From: Streptomyces sp. TRM70350 | GTDB lineage: Bacteria; Actinomycetota; Actinomycetes; Streptomycetales; Streptomycetaceae | Assembly: GCF_019219825.1 (NCBI RefSeq) | Contig: NZ_JAHUXH010000020.1 | Coordinates: 78,912 to 142,911 of the forward strand | Direction of reading: 5' to 3' | Length of the DNA: 64,000 nucleotides | In this document: one piece after another, positions 56,749 to 64,000 of the stretch | Layout: every line of letters begins with the position of its first letter | Position numbering within the stretch: position 1 is the stretch's first letter | Translations under genes and position numbers: made by a program | The notes under the pieces: model-generated | What the model was told of the DNA's origin: nothing | The model's database searches: none | What the model saw: only the letters and a program-made list of their open reading frames with translations

Positions 56749-56862
56749 GATAGTCGTATGGGGTCACTACTGTCTGCCCTTGATCAGATGTCACGGCCCC
56801 TCTCCCCGCAGGACTCCGCAGGTCGAGGGGCCCAAGCCCGTGCATCAGGCCGACATCATGCC

Positions 56863-58002
56863 TCAGCCGATCGCCACTCCCCGCGACCTGTCGCACATCT
56901 CCGCCAGCGCCTCAGCAGTCACCGGCGACACCACACCCTCCTCGGTGACGATCGCCGTGACCAGCTCCGGCGGCGTCACGTCGAACGCCGGGTTGTACGC
57001 CTGCGTCCCCAGCGGCGCCACCGGCACCCCGCCCCCGGCACCCGTCACCGGCACGTTGGGCGCCACGACCTCGGTCACCTCGTACCCCGGCCGCTGCTCG
57101 ACCTCGATGGAGGCCCCGTCCGGCGTCTCCGCGTCGACCGTCGTCACCGGCGCCACCACGATGAACGGCACATGGTGATACCGCGCCAGCACGGCGAGCG
57201 GATAGCTCCCCACCTTGTTCGCCACCGAGCCGTCGGCCGCGATGCGATCGGCCCCGATCAGCACCGCGTCCACCTCGCCCGCCGCGAACAGCGAACCCGC
57301 GGCGTTGTCGGTGAGCAGGGTGTACGCCATACTGCTGCGCGCCGCCTCGTACGCCGTGAGCCGAGCCCCCTGCAACAAGGGACGCGTCTCATCCACCCAC
57401 AGCCGCCGCAGCCGCCCCGCCCGGTGCGCCGCGAGCGCCACGGCGAACGCCGTCCCCTCCCCGCCCGACACCAGCGACCCGGTGTTGCAGTGCGTGAGGA
57501 TCCGGTGCCCGCCACCCGGCAGCAACTCGTCCAGCAGCGCCAGCCCGTGCTCCGCCATCCGGGCACTGGCCTCGGCGTCCTCCCGGTGCAGCTGCCGAGC
57601 CGCCGCCAACGCCGCCTCGGCGGCCTGCTCGGCGCCGGCACCCCGGGCGAGCGCAGCGTCATACGCGGAGCGGGCCCGGCGCACGCCGACGGAGAGGTTC
57701 ACCGCGGTGGGCCGGGCGCCCGCCAGCGCGATCGCGGCCTCGTCCACGTCGAAGCCGCGCGCGGCGGCGAGCGCGACGCCGTACGCGCCCGCGATGCCGA
57801 GCAGCGGCGCCCCGCGCACGGCGAGCGAGCGGATCGCCTCCACCAACGCGGGGGCGTCCGTACAGACCCGTTCGACCTCCTCGGCGGGCAGCCTCGTCTG
57901 ATCGAGAAGGACCACGACCGGTCCTTCTGGGGGTTCGTCCCAGCGGATCGCCGGAATACCGGTCGACGTGTCCTCGCCGGATTGCGCGTACTGATCAGCC
58001 AT
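56863..58002 (-). CDS. mtnA: Methylthioribose-1-phosphate isomerase
   Basis: 379 residues from ATG at 58002. The active-site Cys172 (LTHCNTGSL) and Asp252 (IGADRIAADGSVANKVG) of the family are in place; other motifs AVRGAPLLGIAGAYG and RPTAVNL are clear. The enzyme converts 5-methylthioribose-1-phosphate to the ribulose form in the methionine salvage pathway. No other salvage genes are nearby. It is divergent from the DUF operon at 58143. Confidence 0.94.
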   Translation of the reverse strand: MADQYAQSGEDTSTGIPAIRWDEPPEGPVVVLLDQTRLPAEEVERVCTDAPALVEAIRSLAVRGAPLLGIAGAYGVALAAARGFDVDEAAIALAGARPTAVNLSVGVRRARSAYDAALARGAGAEQAAEAALAAARQLHREDAEASARMAEHGLALLDELLPGGGHRILTHCNTGSLVSGGEGTAFAVALAAHRAGRLRRLWVDETRPLLQGARLTAYEAARSSMAYTLLTDNAAGSLFAAGEVDAVLIGADRIAADGSVANKVGSYPLAVLARYHHVPFIVVAPVTTVDAETPDGASIEVEQRPGYEVTEVVAPNVPVTGAGGGVPVAPLGTQAYNPAFDVTPPELVTAIVTEEGVVSPVTAEALAEMCDRSRGVAIG

Positions 58003-58142
58003 GCGGTCAGTCTGCCCGTTCTACGACAGACAATTGAAGGTGTGCCGCCCATACCGCGGCCGGTCCCTGGGTGAACACCCCATGGCACGATGTCTGCCAA
58101 CCTGCCGCCGCGACAGCGGACGGGCACCGTGAAGGAGCGATG

Positions 58143-59495
58143 ATGAACGACACTCCGGGCTGGGCCTCGCCCGGATCCACCCCGTCCAACGGGCAGGAGC
58201 CCGGCGCGCCCGGCCCTGCCGAGCCTGCCGACCGGCCCACCGCCGCGCAGCCCTCGCAACCCGCGGACCAGCCAGGCCCCCAGGCGCCGGACCCCGGCGC
58301 GAAGTGGTCCAAGGAGCAGCCGCCACCCGCCCAGTGGTCCGCCCCCACCGGCCAGCCGAGCCCCGGCCAGACTCCCCCGCCCCCACCGCCCGGCCCCGGC
58401 TGGGGCGGCACCCAGCCACCCGGAGGACACGGCGGGTACGGCAACTGGCAGGGCCACGGCGGTGGCCACGGCGGTTGGGGCGGCCAGTGGGGCGGCCCTC
58501 CGCCCGCGGCCAAGCCCGGCGTGATCCCGCTCCGCCCGCTCGGCGTCGGCGAGATCCTCGACGGCGCCGTCTCCACCATGCGCACCTACTGGCGCACCGT
58601 GCTCGGCATCGCCCTCGCCGTCGCCGTCGTCACGGAGATCATCGTCATTCTGCTCCAGGGCCTCGTCCTGAACGAGCAGACCAGCGCAGAGGCCCTCGAA
58701 GACCCCAGCGCCACCCTCGGCGAACTCACCCGCGCCCTGGGCGACGCACTGCTCAGCTCCGGGGTCATCTTCCTGATCTCCCTGATCGGCACCGTCGTGG
58801 CGACCGCGCTGCTCACCATGGTCACCAGCCGCGCCGTCCTCGGCAAAACGGTCACCACCGGTGAGGCCTGGCGCGACGCCCGCCCGCGCGTACTGAAGCT
58901 GTTCGGCCTGATCTTCCTCCTGCTCCTCATCGCCCTCGGCGTCGCCCTCGTCGGCGCCGTGCCCGGCATCCTGGTGACCCTGGCGGGCGGCGGCGCCGCC
59001 GGCGCCGCGCTCACCGTCCTGGGCGGCCTGTGCACCGCCGTTGTCGCCCTGTGGCTGATGGTCCGCTTCTCCCTGGCCTCCCCGGCGCTGATGCTGGAGA
59101 AGCAGGGCATCGTGAAGGCGATGAGCCGCTCCGCCAAGCTCGTCCGCGGCGCCTGGTGGCGCGTCTTCGGCATCCAGCTGCTCGCCGTGATCATCGCCAA
59201 CATCGTCGCGGCGATCGTCGTCATTCCCTTCGCGTTCCTCGCCGCGGCCCTCAGCGGCGACGGCGTCGGCGGACTCCTCGAAGGCACCGGCGACTTCGGC
59301 TGGACGTTCCTGATCATCAGCGGGATCGGCTCGGTGATCGGATCCATGATCACGTTCCCGATCACGGCCGGCGTCACCGTGCTGCTCTACATCGACCAGC
59401 GCATCCGCCGCGAGGCCCTCGACCTCGAACTGGCCCGTGCCGCCGGTGTCCAGGGCTACGGCTCCGGCACCACCAACCCCGCGCCCGGGAGCTGA
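58143..59495 (+). CDS. Proline-rich membrane protein (glycerophosphoryl diester phosphodiesterase membrane-domain-like)
   Basis: 450 residues from ATG at 58143, 5 bp after AAGGAG; another ATG three bases earlier (58140) is less well spaced. A Pro/Gly/Gln-rich N-terminal third (1-135) is followed by about six membrane helices and the cytoplasmic segment MVRFSLASPALMLEKQGIVKAMSRSAKLVRG, typical of proteins annotated with the glycerophosphoryl diester phosphodiesterase membrane domain or YciC-like families. No catalytic motif. It is the first gene of a five-gene operon ending with DUF58, so it is probably connected with the MoxR system. Confidence 0.78.
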   Translation: MNDTPGWASPGSTPSNGQEPGAPGPAEPADRPTAAQPSQPADQPGPQAPDPGAKWSKEQPPPAQWSAPTGQPSPGQTPPPPPPGPGWGGTQPPGGHGGYGNWQGHGGGHGGWGGQWGGPPPAAKPGVIPLRPLGVGEILDGAVSTMRTYWRTVLGIALAVAVVTEIIVILLQGLVLNEQTSAEALEDPSATLGELTRALGDALLSSGVIFLISLIGTVVATALLTMVTSRAVLGKTVTTGEAWRDARPRVLKLFGLIFLLLLIALGVALVGAVPGILVTLAGGGAAGAALTVLGGLCTAVVALWLMVRFSLASPALMLEKQGIVKAMSRSAKLVRGAWWRVFGIQLLAVIIANIVAAIVVIPFAFLAAALSGDGVGGLLEGTGDFGWTFLIISGIGSVIGSMITFPITAGVTVLLYIDQRIRREALDLELARAAGVQGYGSGTTNPAPGS

Positions 59496-59499
59496 TGCG

Positions 59500-60318
59500 G
59501 TGAGCCTGGCCGGGGGACTCCTCACAGCCTCGCCGCCGCTGACGCGCGCCGGCGAGGCCGCCGTACGCACCTGGCTGCGCGCCGGCGACCTGACCGTACG
59601 ACCGCCGCACCGCACCGGCGGCACGTCCCTGCTGTCGCTGCCCGCATCCGACGCCGAACCGCCGTTGACGATCCCTCGCGACCCCGCGCGGGAGGCGGCT
59701 CGCCGCGAGCTGTCCAAGCGCATGTACCACGAGGACGAGCCCGGCCTGTTCCAACGCGCCCTCGACGCCTTCTGGGAGTGGCTCGGCAGACTGTTCCGCC
59801 TCGCGTCCGACGCGACCCCCGGAGGCACACTCGGTCTCGTCGTCGTCATCGTCGCCGTCCTCGCGGTCCTGGGCGCCCTGTGGTGGCGCCTGGGCACCCC
59901 ACGCCGCCAACCGACCTCCTCCTCCGCCCTGTTCGACGACCGCCCCCGCAGCGCCGCCGAACACCGCGCGGCCGCCGAGGCACACGCCGCCCAGAGCCAC
60001 TGGAACCAGGCCCTCCAGGAACGCATGCGCGCCATCGTCCGCTCGCTGGAGGAACGCGCCCTCCTCGAGGTGCGCCCCGGCCGCACCGCCGACGAGGCAG
60101 CCGCCGAAGCGGGCCGCGCCCTGCCCTCCCAAGCGGACCGACTGCACGCCGCCGCCCGGGACTTCGACGACGTCACATACGGCGGCCGCGCGGCGACCGA
60201 GACGTCGTACCGCCGCATCGCCGAACTCGACCGCGACCTGGAGCGCACCAAACCACAGCTCACCAACAGCAGCGCCCACAGCGCGGACCACAACACCCGC
60301 CAGGGAGCCGCCGGATGA
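59500..60318 (+). CDS. DUF4129 membrane protein
   Basis: 272 residues from GTG at 59500, 4 bp after the previous stop. One membrane helix (LGLVVVIVAVLAVLGALWW, ~130-150) after an amphipathic N-terminal half, and a C-terminal domain with DUF4129 features (AQSHWNQALQERMRAIVRSLEERALLEVRPGRTADEAAAEA, then DFDDVTYGGRAATETSYRRI). These proteins accompany MoxR/DUF58/transglutaminase modules. The final A of its TGA is shared with the next gene's start (ATGA). Confidence 0.83.
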   Translation: MSLAGGLLTASPPLTRAGEAAVRTWLRAGDLTVRPPHRTGGTSLLSLPASDAEPPLTIPRDPAREAARRELSKRMYHEDEPGLFQRALDAFWEWLGRLFRLASDATPGGTLGLVVVIVAVLAVLGALWWRLGTPRRQPTSSSALFDDRPRSAAEHRAAAEAHAAQSHWNQALQERMRAIVRSLEERALLEVRPGRTADEAAAEAGRALPSQADRLHAAARDFDDVTYGGRAATETSYRRIAELDRDLERTKPQLTNSSAHSADHNTRQGAAG

Positions 60319-61505
60319 CCCGCGAGGCCACGCTCCCCGCCACCTCGGCCTCGCGCACCCCACGCCAGGTGTGGACCCGCGCGCGAGGCATCGCGCTCGC
60401 CCTCGTCCTCCTGCTGGCCGGAGCGATCGTGATCGCCCTGGTCCGCTCCGACGCCCAGCGCGGCAGCCTCGACCCGCGCTCCACCGCTCCCCAGGGCAGC
60501 CGCGCCGTCGCCGAACTCCTCGCCGACCGCGGCGTGTCCACCCGCGTGGTCACCACCCTGGAGGAGGCGCGCGCCGCAACCGCCCCCGACACCACTCTCC
60601 TGGTCGCCGTACCCGACCTGTTGACCAGCCGTCAGAAGACCCTGCTGCGCTCGACAGTGGCCGATTCCGGCGGACGTACGGTCCTCGTCGCCGCCGGCAG
60701 CTCCTCCGTCGAGCAGCTCGCCCCCGGTGTCACCGCAGCTCCCGCAACCAGCCTCCAATCGACGCTCGAACCCAACTGCGACTTCCCCGCCGCCGTGCGC
60801 GCGGGCGCCGCCGACACCGGTGGTCTCCGCTACACCACCACCCACCTCGGCGCCGACGAGTGCTACCCCAGCCAGCGCCTGGCGAGCCTGATCCGCGTCC
60901 CGGAGGCATCCGGGGGCGGCGACACCGTCGTCCTCGGCGCGCCCGACATCCTCTACAACGACCGCCTCGACAAGCAGGGCAATGCCTCGCTCGCCCTCCA
61001 GCTCCTCGGCTCCCGCCCCCATCTGGTCTGGTACCTCCCCTCACTGTCCGACGCCACCGCCCCGGACGACGAGCGCAGCTTCTTCGACCTGCTCCCCTCC
61101 GGCTGGCTGTGGGGCACCCTGCAGCTCTTCATCGCCGCAGCCCTCGCCGCCCTGTGGAGGGCACGCCGACTCGGCCCCCTCGTGCCCGAAAAACTCCCCG
61201 TGGCGATCCGCGCCTCCGAAACCGTCGAAGGCCGCGCCCGTCTCTACCGCAAAGCGGCCGCCCGCGACCGCGCGGCCGCCGCTCTTCGCTCCACCACCCG
61301 CACTCGCCTCGCCCCCCTCGTAGGCGTCCCCGTCGCCCAGGCCCACTCGCCCGAAGCACTGCTCCCTGCGCTGTCCACCCACCTCCGCGGCGACGGACAG
61401 CCCTTGCACACCCTCCTCTTCGGCCCGCCACCCAGCGACGACGCAGCACTCATCGCACTCGCCGACCAACTCGACGCCCTCGAAAGAGAGGTACGCCGTC
61501 CATGA
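60315..61505 (+). CDS. DUF4350-domain membrane protein
   Basis: 396 residues from ATG at 60315, overlapping the previous stop by four bases. N-terminal helix (ALALVLLLAGAIVIALV, ~27-45), an extracytoplasmic domain with the DUF4350 signature (AQRGSLDPRSTAPQGSRAVAELLADRGV, LVAVPDLLTSRQ), and a second helix (LWGTLQLFIAAALAALWRARR, ~263-283) followed by a cytoplasmic tail. Two cysteines (NCDFPAAV, DECYPSQ) lie in the outer domain and could form a disulfide. Part of the MoxR operon. Confidence 0.82.
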   Translation: MTREATLPATSASRTPRQVWTRARGIALALVLLLAGAIVIALVRSDAQRGSLDPRSTAPQGSRAVAELLADRGVSTRVVTTLEEARAATAPDTTLLVAVPDLLTSRQKTLLRSTVADSGGRTVLVAAGSSSVEQLAPGVTAAPATSLQSTLEPNCDFPAAVRAGAADTGGLRYTTTHLGADECYPSQRLASLIRVPEASGGGDTVVLGAPDILYNDRLDKQGNASLALQLLGSRPHLVWYLPSLSDATAPDDERSFFDLLPSGWLWGTLQLFIAAALAALWRARRLGPLVPEKLPVAIRASETVEGRARLYRKAAARDRAAAALRSTTRTRLAPLVGVPVAQAHSPEALLPALSTHLRGDGQPLHTLLFGPPPSDDAALIALADQLDALEREVRRP

Positions 61506-62494
61506 TGGACCCGACCACTGACAACGCCGGGCAGACCGGGGACCCGGGCACCGCCCGAGCCGCCCTGGAAGCCCTGCGCGCCGAGATCGCCAAGGCCGTG
61601 GTCGGCCAGGATCCCGCCGTGACCGGCCTTGTCGTCGCCCTTCTCTGCCGCGGACACGTTCTCCTCGAAGGAGTCCCCGGAGTCGCCAAAACACTGCTCG
61701 TCCGCGCCCTCGCCTCGGCCCTGGAACTCGACACCAAGCGCGTCCAGTTCACTCCCGACCTCATGCCGAGCGACGTGACCGGCTCCCTGGTCTACGACAC
61801 CCGCACCGCCGAGTTCTCCTTCCAGCCCGGCCCGGTCTTCACCAACCTGCTCCTCGCCGACGAGATCAACCGCACGCCTCCCAAGACCCAGTCGTCCCTC
61901 CTCGAAGCCATGGAGGAACGCCAGGTCACGGTCGACGGCATCCCCCGCCCCCTCCCCGAGCCGTTCCTGGTCGCCGCGACCCAGAACCCGGTCGAGTACG
62001 AGGGCACGTACCCCCTCCCCGAAGCCCAGCTGGACCGTTTCCTCCTCAAACTCACCATCCCCCTGCCCTCCCGCCAGGACGAGATCGACGTCCTGACCCG
62101 CCACGCCGAGGGCTTCAACCCGCGCGACCTGCGCGCCGCCGGCGTACGCCCCGTAGCGGGCCCGGCCGTCCTGGACGCCGCCCGCGCGGCCGTCGCCAAG
62201 ACCACGGTCTCCCCGGAAATCACGGCCTACGTCGTCGACATCTGCCGAGCCACCCGCGAATCGCCGTCCCTCACCCTCGGCGTCTCCCCCCGAGGAGCCA
62301 CCGCCCTGCTCGCCACGTCCCGCGCGTGGGCATGGCTCACCGGCCGCGACTACGTCATCCCCGACGACGTAAAAGCCCTGGCACTCCCCACCCTCCGCCA
62401 CCGCGTCCAACTCCGCCCGGAGGCCGAAATGGAAGGCGTGACGGCCGACTCCGTCATCAACGCCATCCTCGCCCACGTCCCCGTCCCCCGCTGA
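61502..62494 (+). CDS. moxR: MoxR-type AAA+ ATPase
   Basis: 330 residues from ATG at 61502, overlapping the DUF4350 stop (ATGA). Walker A is GVPGVAKT (57-64), Walker B LLLADEINR, sensor 1 AATQNPVEYEGTYPLPEAQLDRF, and the C-terminal lid has SPRGATALLATSRAWA. MoxR ATPases act as chaperones that insert metals or assemble complexes, usually with a VWA/DUF58 partner, which is the next gene. Confidence 0.94.
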   Translation: MMDPTTDNAGQTGDPGTARAALEALRAEIAKAVVGQDPAVTGLVVALLCRGHVLLEGVPGVAKTLLVRALASALELDTKRVQFTPDLMPSDVTGSLVYDTRTAEFSFQPGPVFTNLLLADEINRTPPKTQSSLLEAMEERQVTVDGIPRPLPEPFLVAATQNPVEYEGTYPLPEAQLDRFLLKLTIPLPSRQDEIDVLTRHAEGFNPRDLRAAGVRPVAGPAVLDAARAAVAKTTVSPEITAYVVDICRATRESPSLTLGVSPRGATALLATSRAWAWLTGRDYVIPDDVKALALPTLRHRVQLRPEAEMEGVTADSVINAILAHVPVPR

Positions 62495-63804
62495 TGGCCC
62501 TCACCGGACGCGCCGCACTCATCGCGGCCCTCGGCTCCCTCCCCGTCGGCCTGTGGGACCCCAGCTGGACAGGCATTCTGGCCGTGAACGGCCCCCTGGC
62601 CATCGCCTGCGCCTGCGACTACGCCCTCGCAGCGCCGGTACGACACCTGGGCCTGACCCGCTCCGGCGACACCTCCGTACGCCTGGGCGAGGCAGCCGAC
62701 GTCATCCTCACCGTCACCAACCCGTCCCGCCGCCCCCTGCGTGCCCACCTCCGCGACGCCTGGCCTCCCAGCAGCTGGCAGCCAGGCACCGAGATCGCGG
62801 CCTCCCGCCACCGCCTGACAGTCCCCCCAGGCGAACGCCGCCGCATCACCACCCGCCTACGCCCCACCCGCCGCGGCGACCGACAGGCCGACCGCGTGAC
62901 GATCCGCTCGTACGGCCCCCTGGGCCTCTTCGCCCGCCAAGGCACCCACAAGGTCCCCTGGACGGTGCGCGTGCTGCCCCCCTTCACGAGCCGCAGGCAC
63001 CTCCCGTCCAAACTGGCCCGTCTCCGCGAACTGGACGGCCGCACGAGCGTCCTGCAGCGAGGCGAGGGCACAGAATTCGACAGCTTGCGCGAGTACGTCC
63101 CCGGCGATGACACCCGCTCCATCGACTGGCGCGCCACGGCCCGCCAGTCCACCGTCGCCGTACGCACCTGGCGCCCCGAACGTGACCGCCACATCCTCCT
63201 GGTCCTTGACACCGGCCGCACCTCAGCCGGCCGAGTGGGCGACGCCCCACGCCTCGACGCCTCCATGGACGCGGCCCTGCTCCTGGCCGCCCTGGCCTCC
63301 CGAGCCGGCGACCGCGTCGACCTGCTCGCCTACGACCGCCGGGTACGCGCCCTCGTCCAGGGCCGGACCGCTGGAGACGTACTGCCCTCCTTGGTCAACG
63401 CCATGGCGACCCTCGAACCCGAACTCATCGAAACGGACGCCCGCGGCCTCGCGGCCACAGCACTGCGAACGGCCCCCCGCCGCTCCCTGATCGTCCTGCT
63501 CACCACCCTCGACGCGGCCCCGGTGGAAGAGGGCCTGCTGCCCGTCCTCCCACAGCTCACGCAGCGCCACACAGTCCTCGTGGCATCGGTGGCGGACCCC
63601 CATATTGCCCGTATGGCAACGTCTCGCGGAAACACGGAGTCGGTCTACGACGCCGCAGCCGCCGCCCAAGCCCAGTCGGAACGCCATCGCACCGCCGAAC
63701 AACTCCGCCGACACGGAGTTACGGTGGTGGACGCGACGCCCGATGAATTGGCGCCGGCGCTGGCGGACGCGTATCTGGCCCTCAAGACGACGGGACGTCT
63801 GTGA
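62494..63804 (+). CDS. DUF58 (vWA-related) protein, partner of MoxR
   Basis: 436 residues from ATG at 62494, sharing one base with the previous TGA. Two hydrophobic segments near the N-terminus, then a beta-sandwich-like region and the DUF58 core RGEGTEFDSLREYVPGDDTRSIDWRATARQ, followed by a vWA-like fold (HILLVLDTGRTSAG, with Asp-x-Gly-x-x-Ser similar to a MIDAS). It is the last gene of the operon; a G-U-rich hairpin follows. Confidence 0.9.
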   Translation: MALTGRAALIAALGSLPVGLWDPSWTGILAVNGPLAIACACDYALAAPVRHLGLTRSGDTSVRLGEAADVILTVTNPSRRPLRAHLRDAWPPSSWQPGTEIAASRHRLTVPPGERRRITTRLRPTRRGDRQADRVTIRSYGPLGLFARQGTHKVPWTVRVLPPFTSRRHLPSKLARLRELDGRTSVLQRGEGTEFDSLREYVPGDDTRSIDWRATARQSTVAVRTWRPERDRHILLVLDTGRTSAGRVGDAPRLDASMDAALLLAALASRAGDRVDLLAYDRRVRALVQGRTAGDVLPSLVNAMATLEPELIETDARGLAATALRTAPRRSLIVLLTTLDAAPVEEGLLPVLPQLTQRHTVLVASVADPHIARMATSRGNTESVYDAAAAAQAQSERHRTAEQLRRHGVTVVDATPDELAPALADAYLALKTTGRL

Positions 63805-63805
63805 T

Positions 63806-63837
63806 GGGACCCGGGGGCTTTACGGCCCTCGGGTTCC
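63806..63837 (+). terminator. Terminator of the MoxR operon
   Basis: A 14-bp stem in RNA (63806-63819 with 63824-63837), including three G-U pairs, directly follows the DUF58 stop codon. Confidence 0.7.
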
Positions 63838-63861
63838 GACCATAAGCCCCTGAAACGCAGA

Positions 63862-63889
63862 AAACCCCGCATCCGAAGATGCGGGGTTT
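63862..63889 (-). terminator. rrn operon terminator downstream of 5S
   Basis: AAACCCCGCATC pairs perfectly with GATGCGGGGTTT around CGAA; read on the minus strand it ends in a T run (TTTT), 14 bp after the 5S 3' end. Confidence 0.9.
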
Positions 63890-63902
63890 CCTTCAACAAT
63901 TG

Positions 63903-64000
63903 TTCGGCGGCGTCCTACTCTCCCACAGGGTCCCCCCTGCAGTACCATCGGCGCTGTAAGGCTTAGCTTCCGGGTTCGGAATGTAACCGGGCGTTTCCCC
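63903..64000 (-). rRNA. rrf: 5S ribosomal RNA (3' part, continues beyond window)
   Basis: The minus strand reads GGGAAACGCCCGGTTACATT, then CCGAACCCGGAAGCTAAGCC, and ends CCGCCGAAC at 63903, matching Streptomyces 5S rRNA. About 98 bases are present; the 5' ~20 bases and the rest of the rrn operon lie to the right. Confidence 0.96.

Noticed and set aside
57699..61022. A 1107-residue minus-strand frame opposite the MoxR operon
   Set aside because: Only compositional; the plus-strand genes have overlapping starts and stops, conserved domains and ribosome binding sites.

Overview
The window is a chromosomal segment of a Streptomyces species (or a very close relative). It has very high GC content with strong third-position GC bias, many GTG/TTG starts, the tmRNA tag ANTKRDSFALAA, paired Ser/Thr kinases of the PkaA/PkaB type beside prfB, the mtrA-mtrB-lpqB operon, a GDH_180-type glutamate dehydrogenase, and an rrn operon edge (5S) at the right end. 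Gene order resembles the S. coelicolor core region around SCO2959-SCO3020; that comparison is from memory. No phage, insertion sequence, CRISPR array or tRNA was recognised.

Layout. 1-2949: narK-type nitrate transporter (partial), a membrane protein and a LysR regulator, the last divergent from an MFS transporter (3033-4280). 4364-7623: YicI-like GH31 alpha-xylosidase followed with a 1-base overlap by a LacI regulator, with three similar palindromic sites upstream. 7724-12715: ssrA and smpB (trans-translation), an S41 protease, ftsX/ftsE, a small zinc-ribbon membrane protein and a sortase substrate ending in LAETG. 13012-17241: prfB, pkaB, pkaA. 17596-21546: a divergent 1316-residue FHA/FtsK-like protein with a 44-residue tandem repeat. 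21704-25333: sugar ABC importer (binding protein plus two permeases, no ATPase).

25769-34925: envelope and peroxide genes: a GT2 enzyme whose reading frame has no stop before it crosses antisense ohr, ohr/ohrR, two polytopic glycosyltransferases (PMT-like and GT87-like), galE, a decayed ADP-ribosylglycohydrolase with short-period repeats, a TetR regulator and a TagG/TagH-type polysaccharide exporter. 35065-44121: GDH, a DJ-1/PfpI protein, a HAD phosphatase, a DUF6912-like protein and an Rv3235-like protein; the spaces between several of these are filled with decaying tandem repeats. 44202-58002: secA, a GNAT acetyltransferase, a YcaQ-like DNA glycosylase, an orphan NarL-type response regulator, long-form hpf, comF, lpqB-mtrB-mtrA and mtnA. 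58143-63804: a tightly coupled five-gene operon (membrane protein, DUF4129, DUF4350, MoxR ATPase, DUF58). 63903-64000: 3' part of a 5S rRNA gene on the minus strand.

Most genes are conserved housekeeping functions (ribosome rescue and release, division, secretion, ribosome hibernation, two-component control). The unusual material is in tandem repeats inside and between genes, operator-like palindromes, the modified ATPase motif and repeats of the FHA protein, the large insert in an ABC permease, and the stop-less glycosyltransferase.
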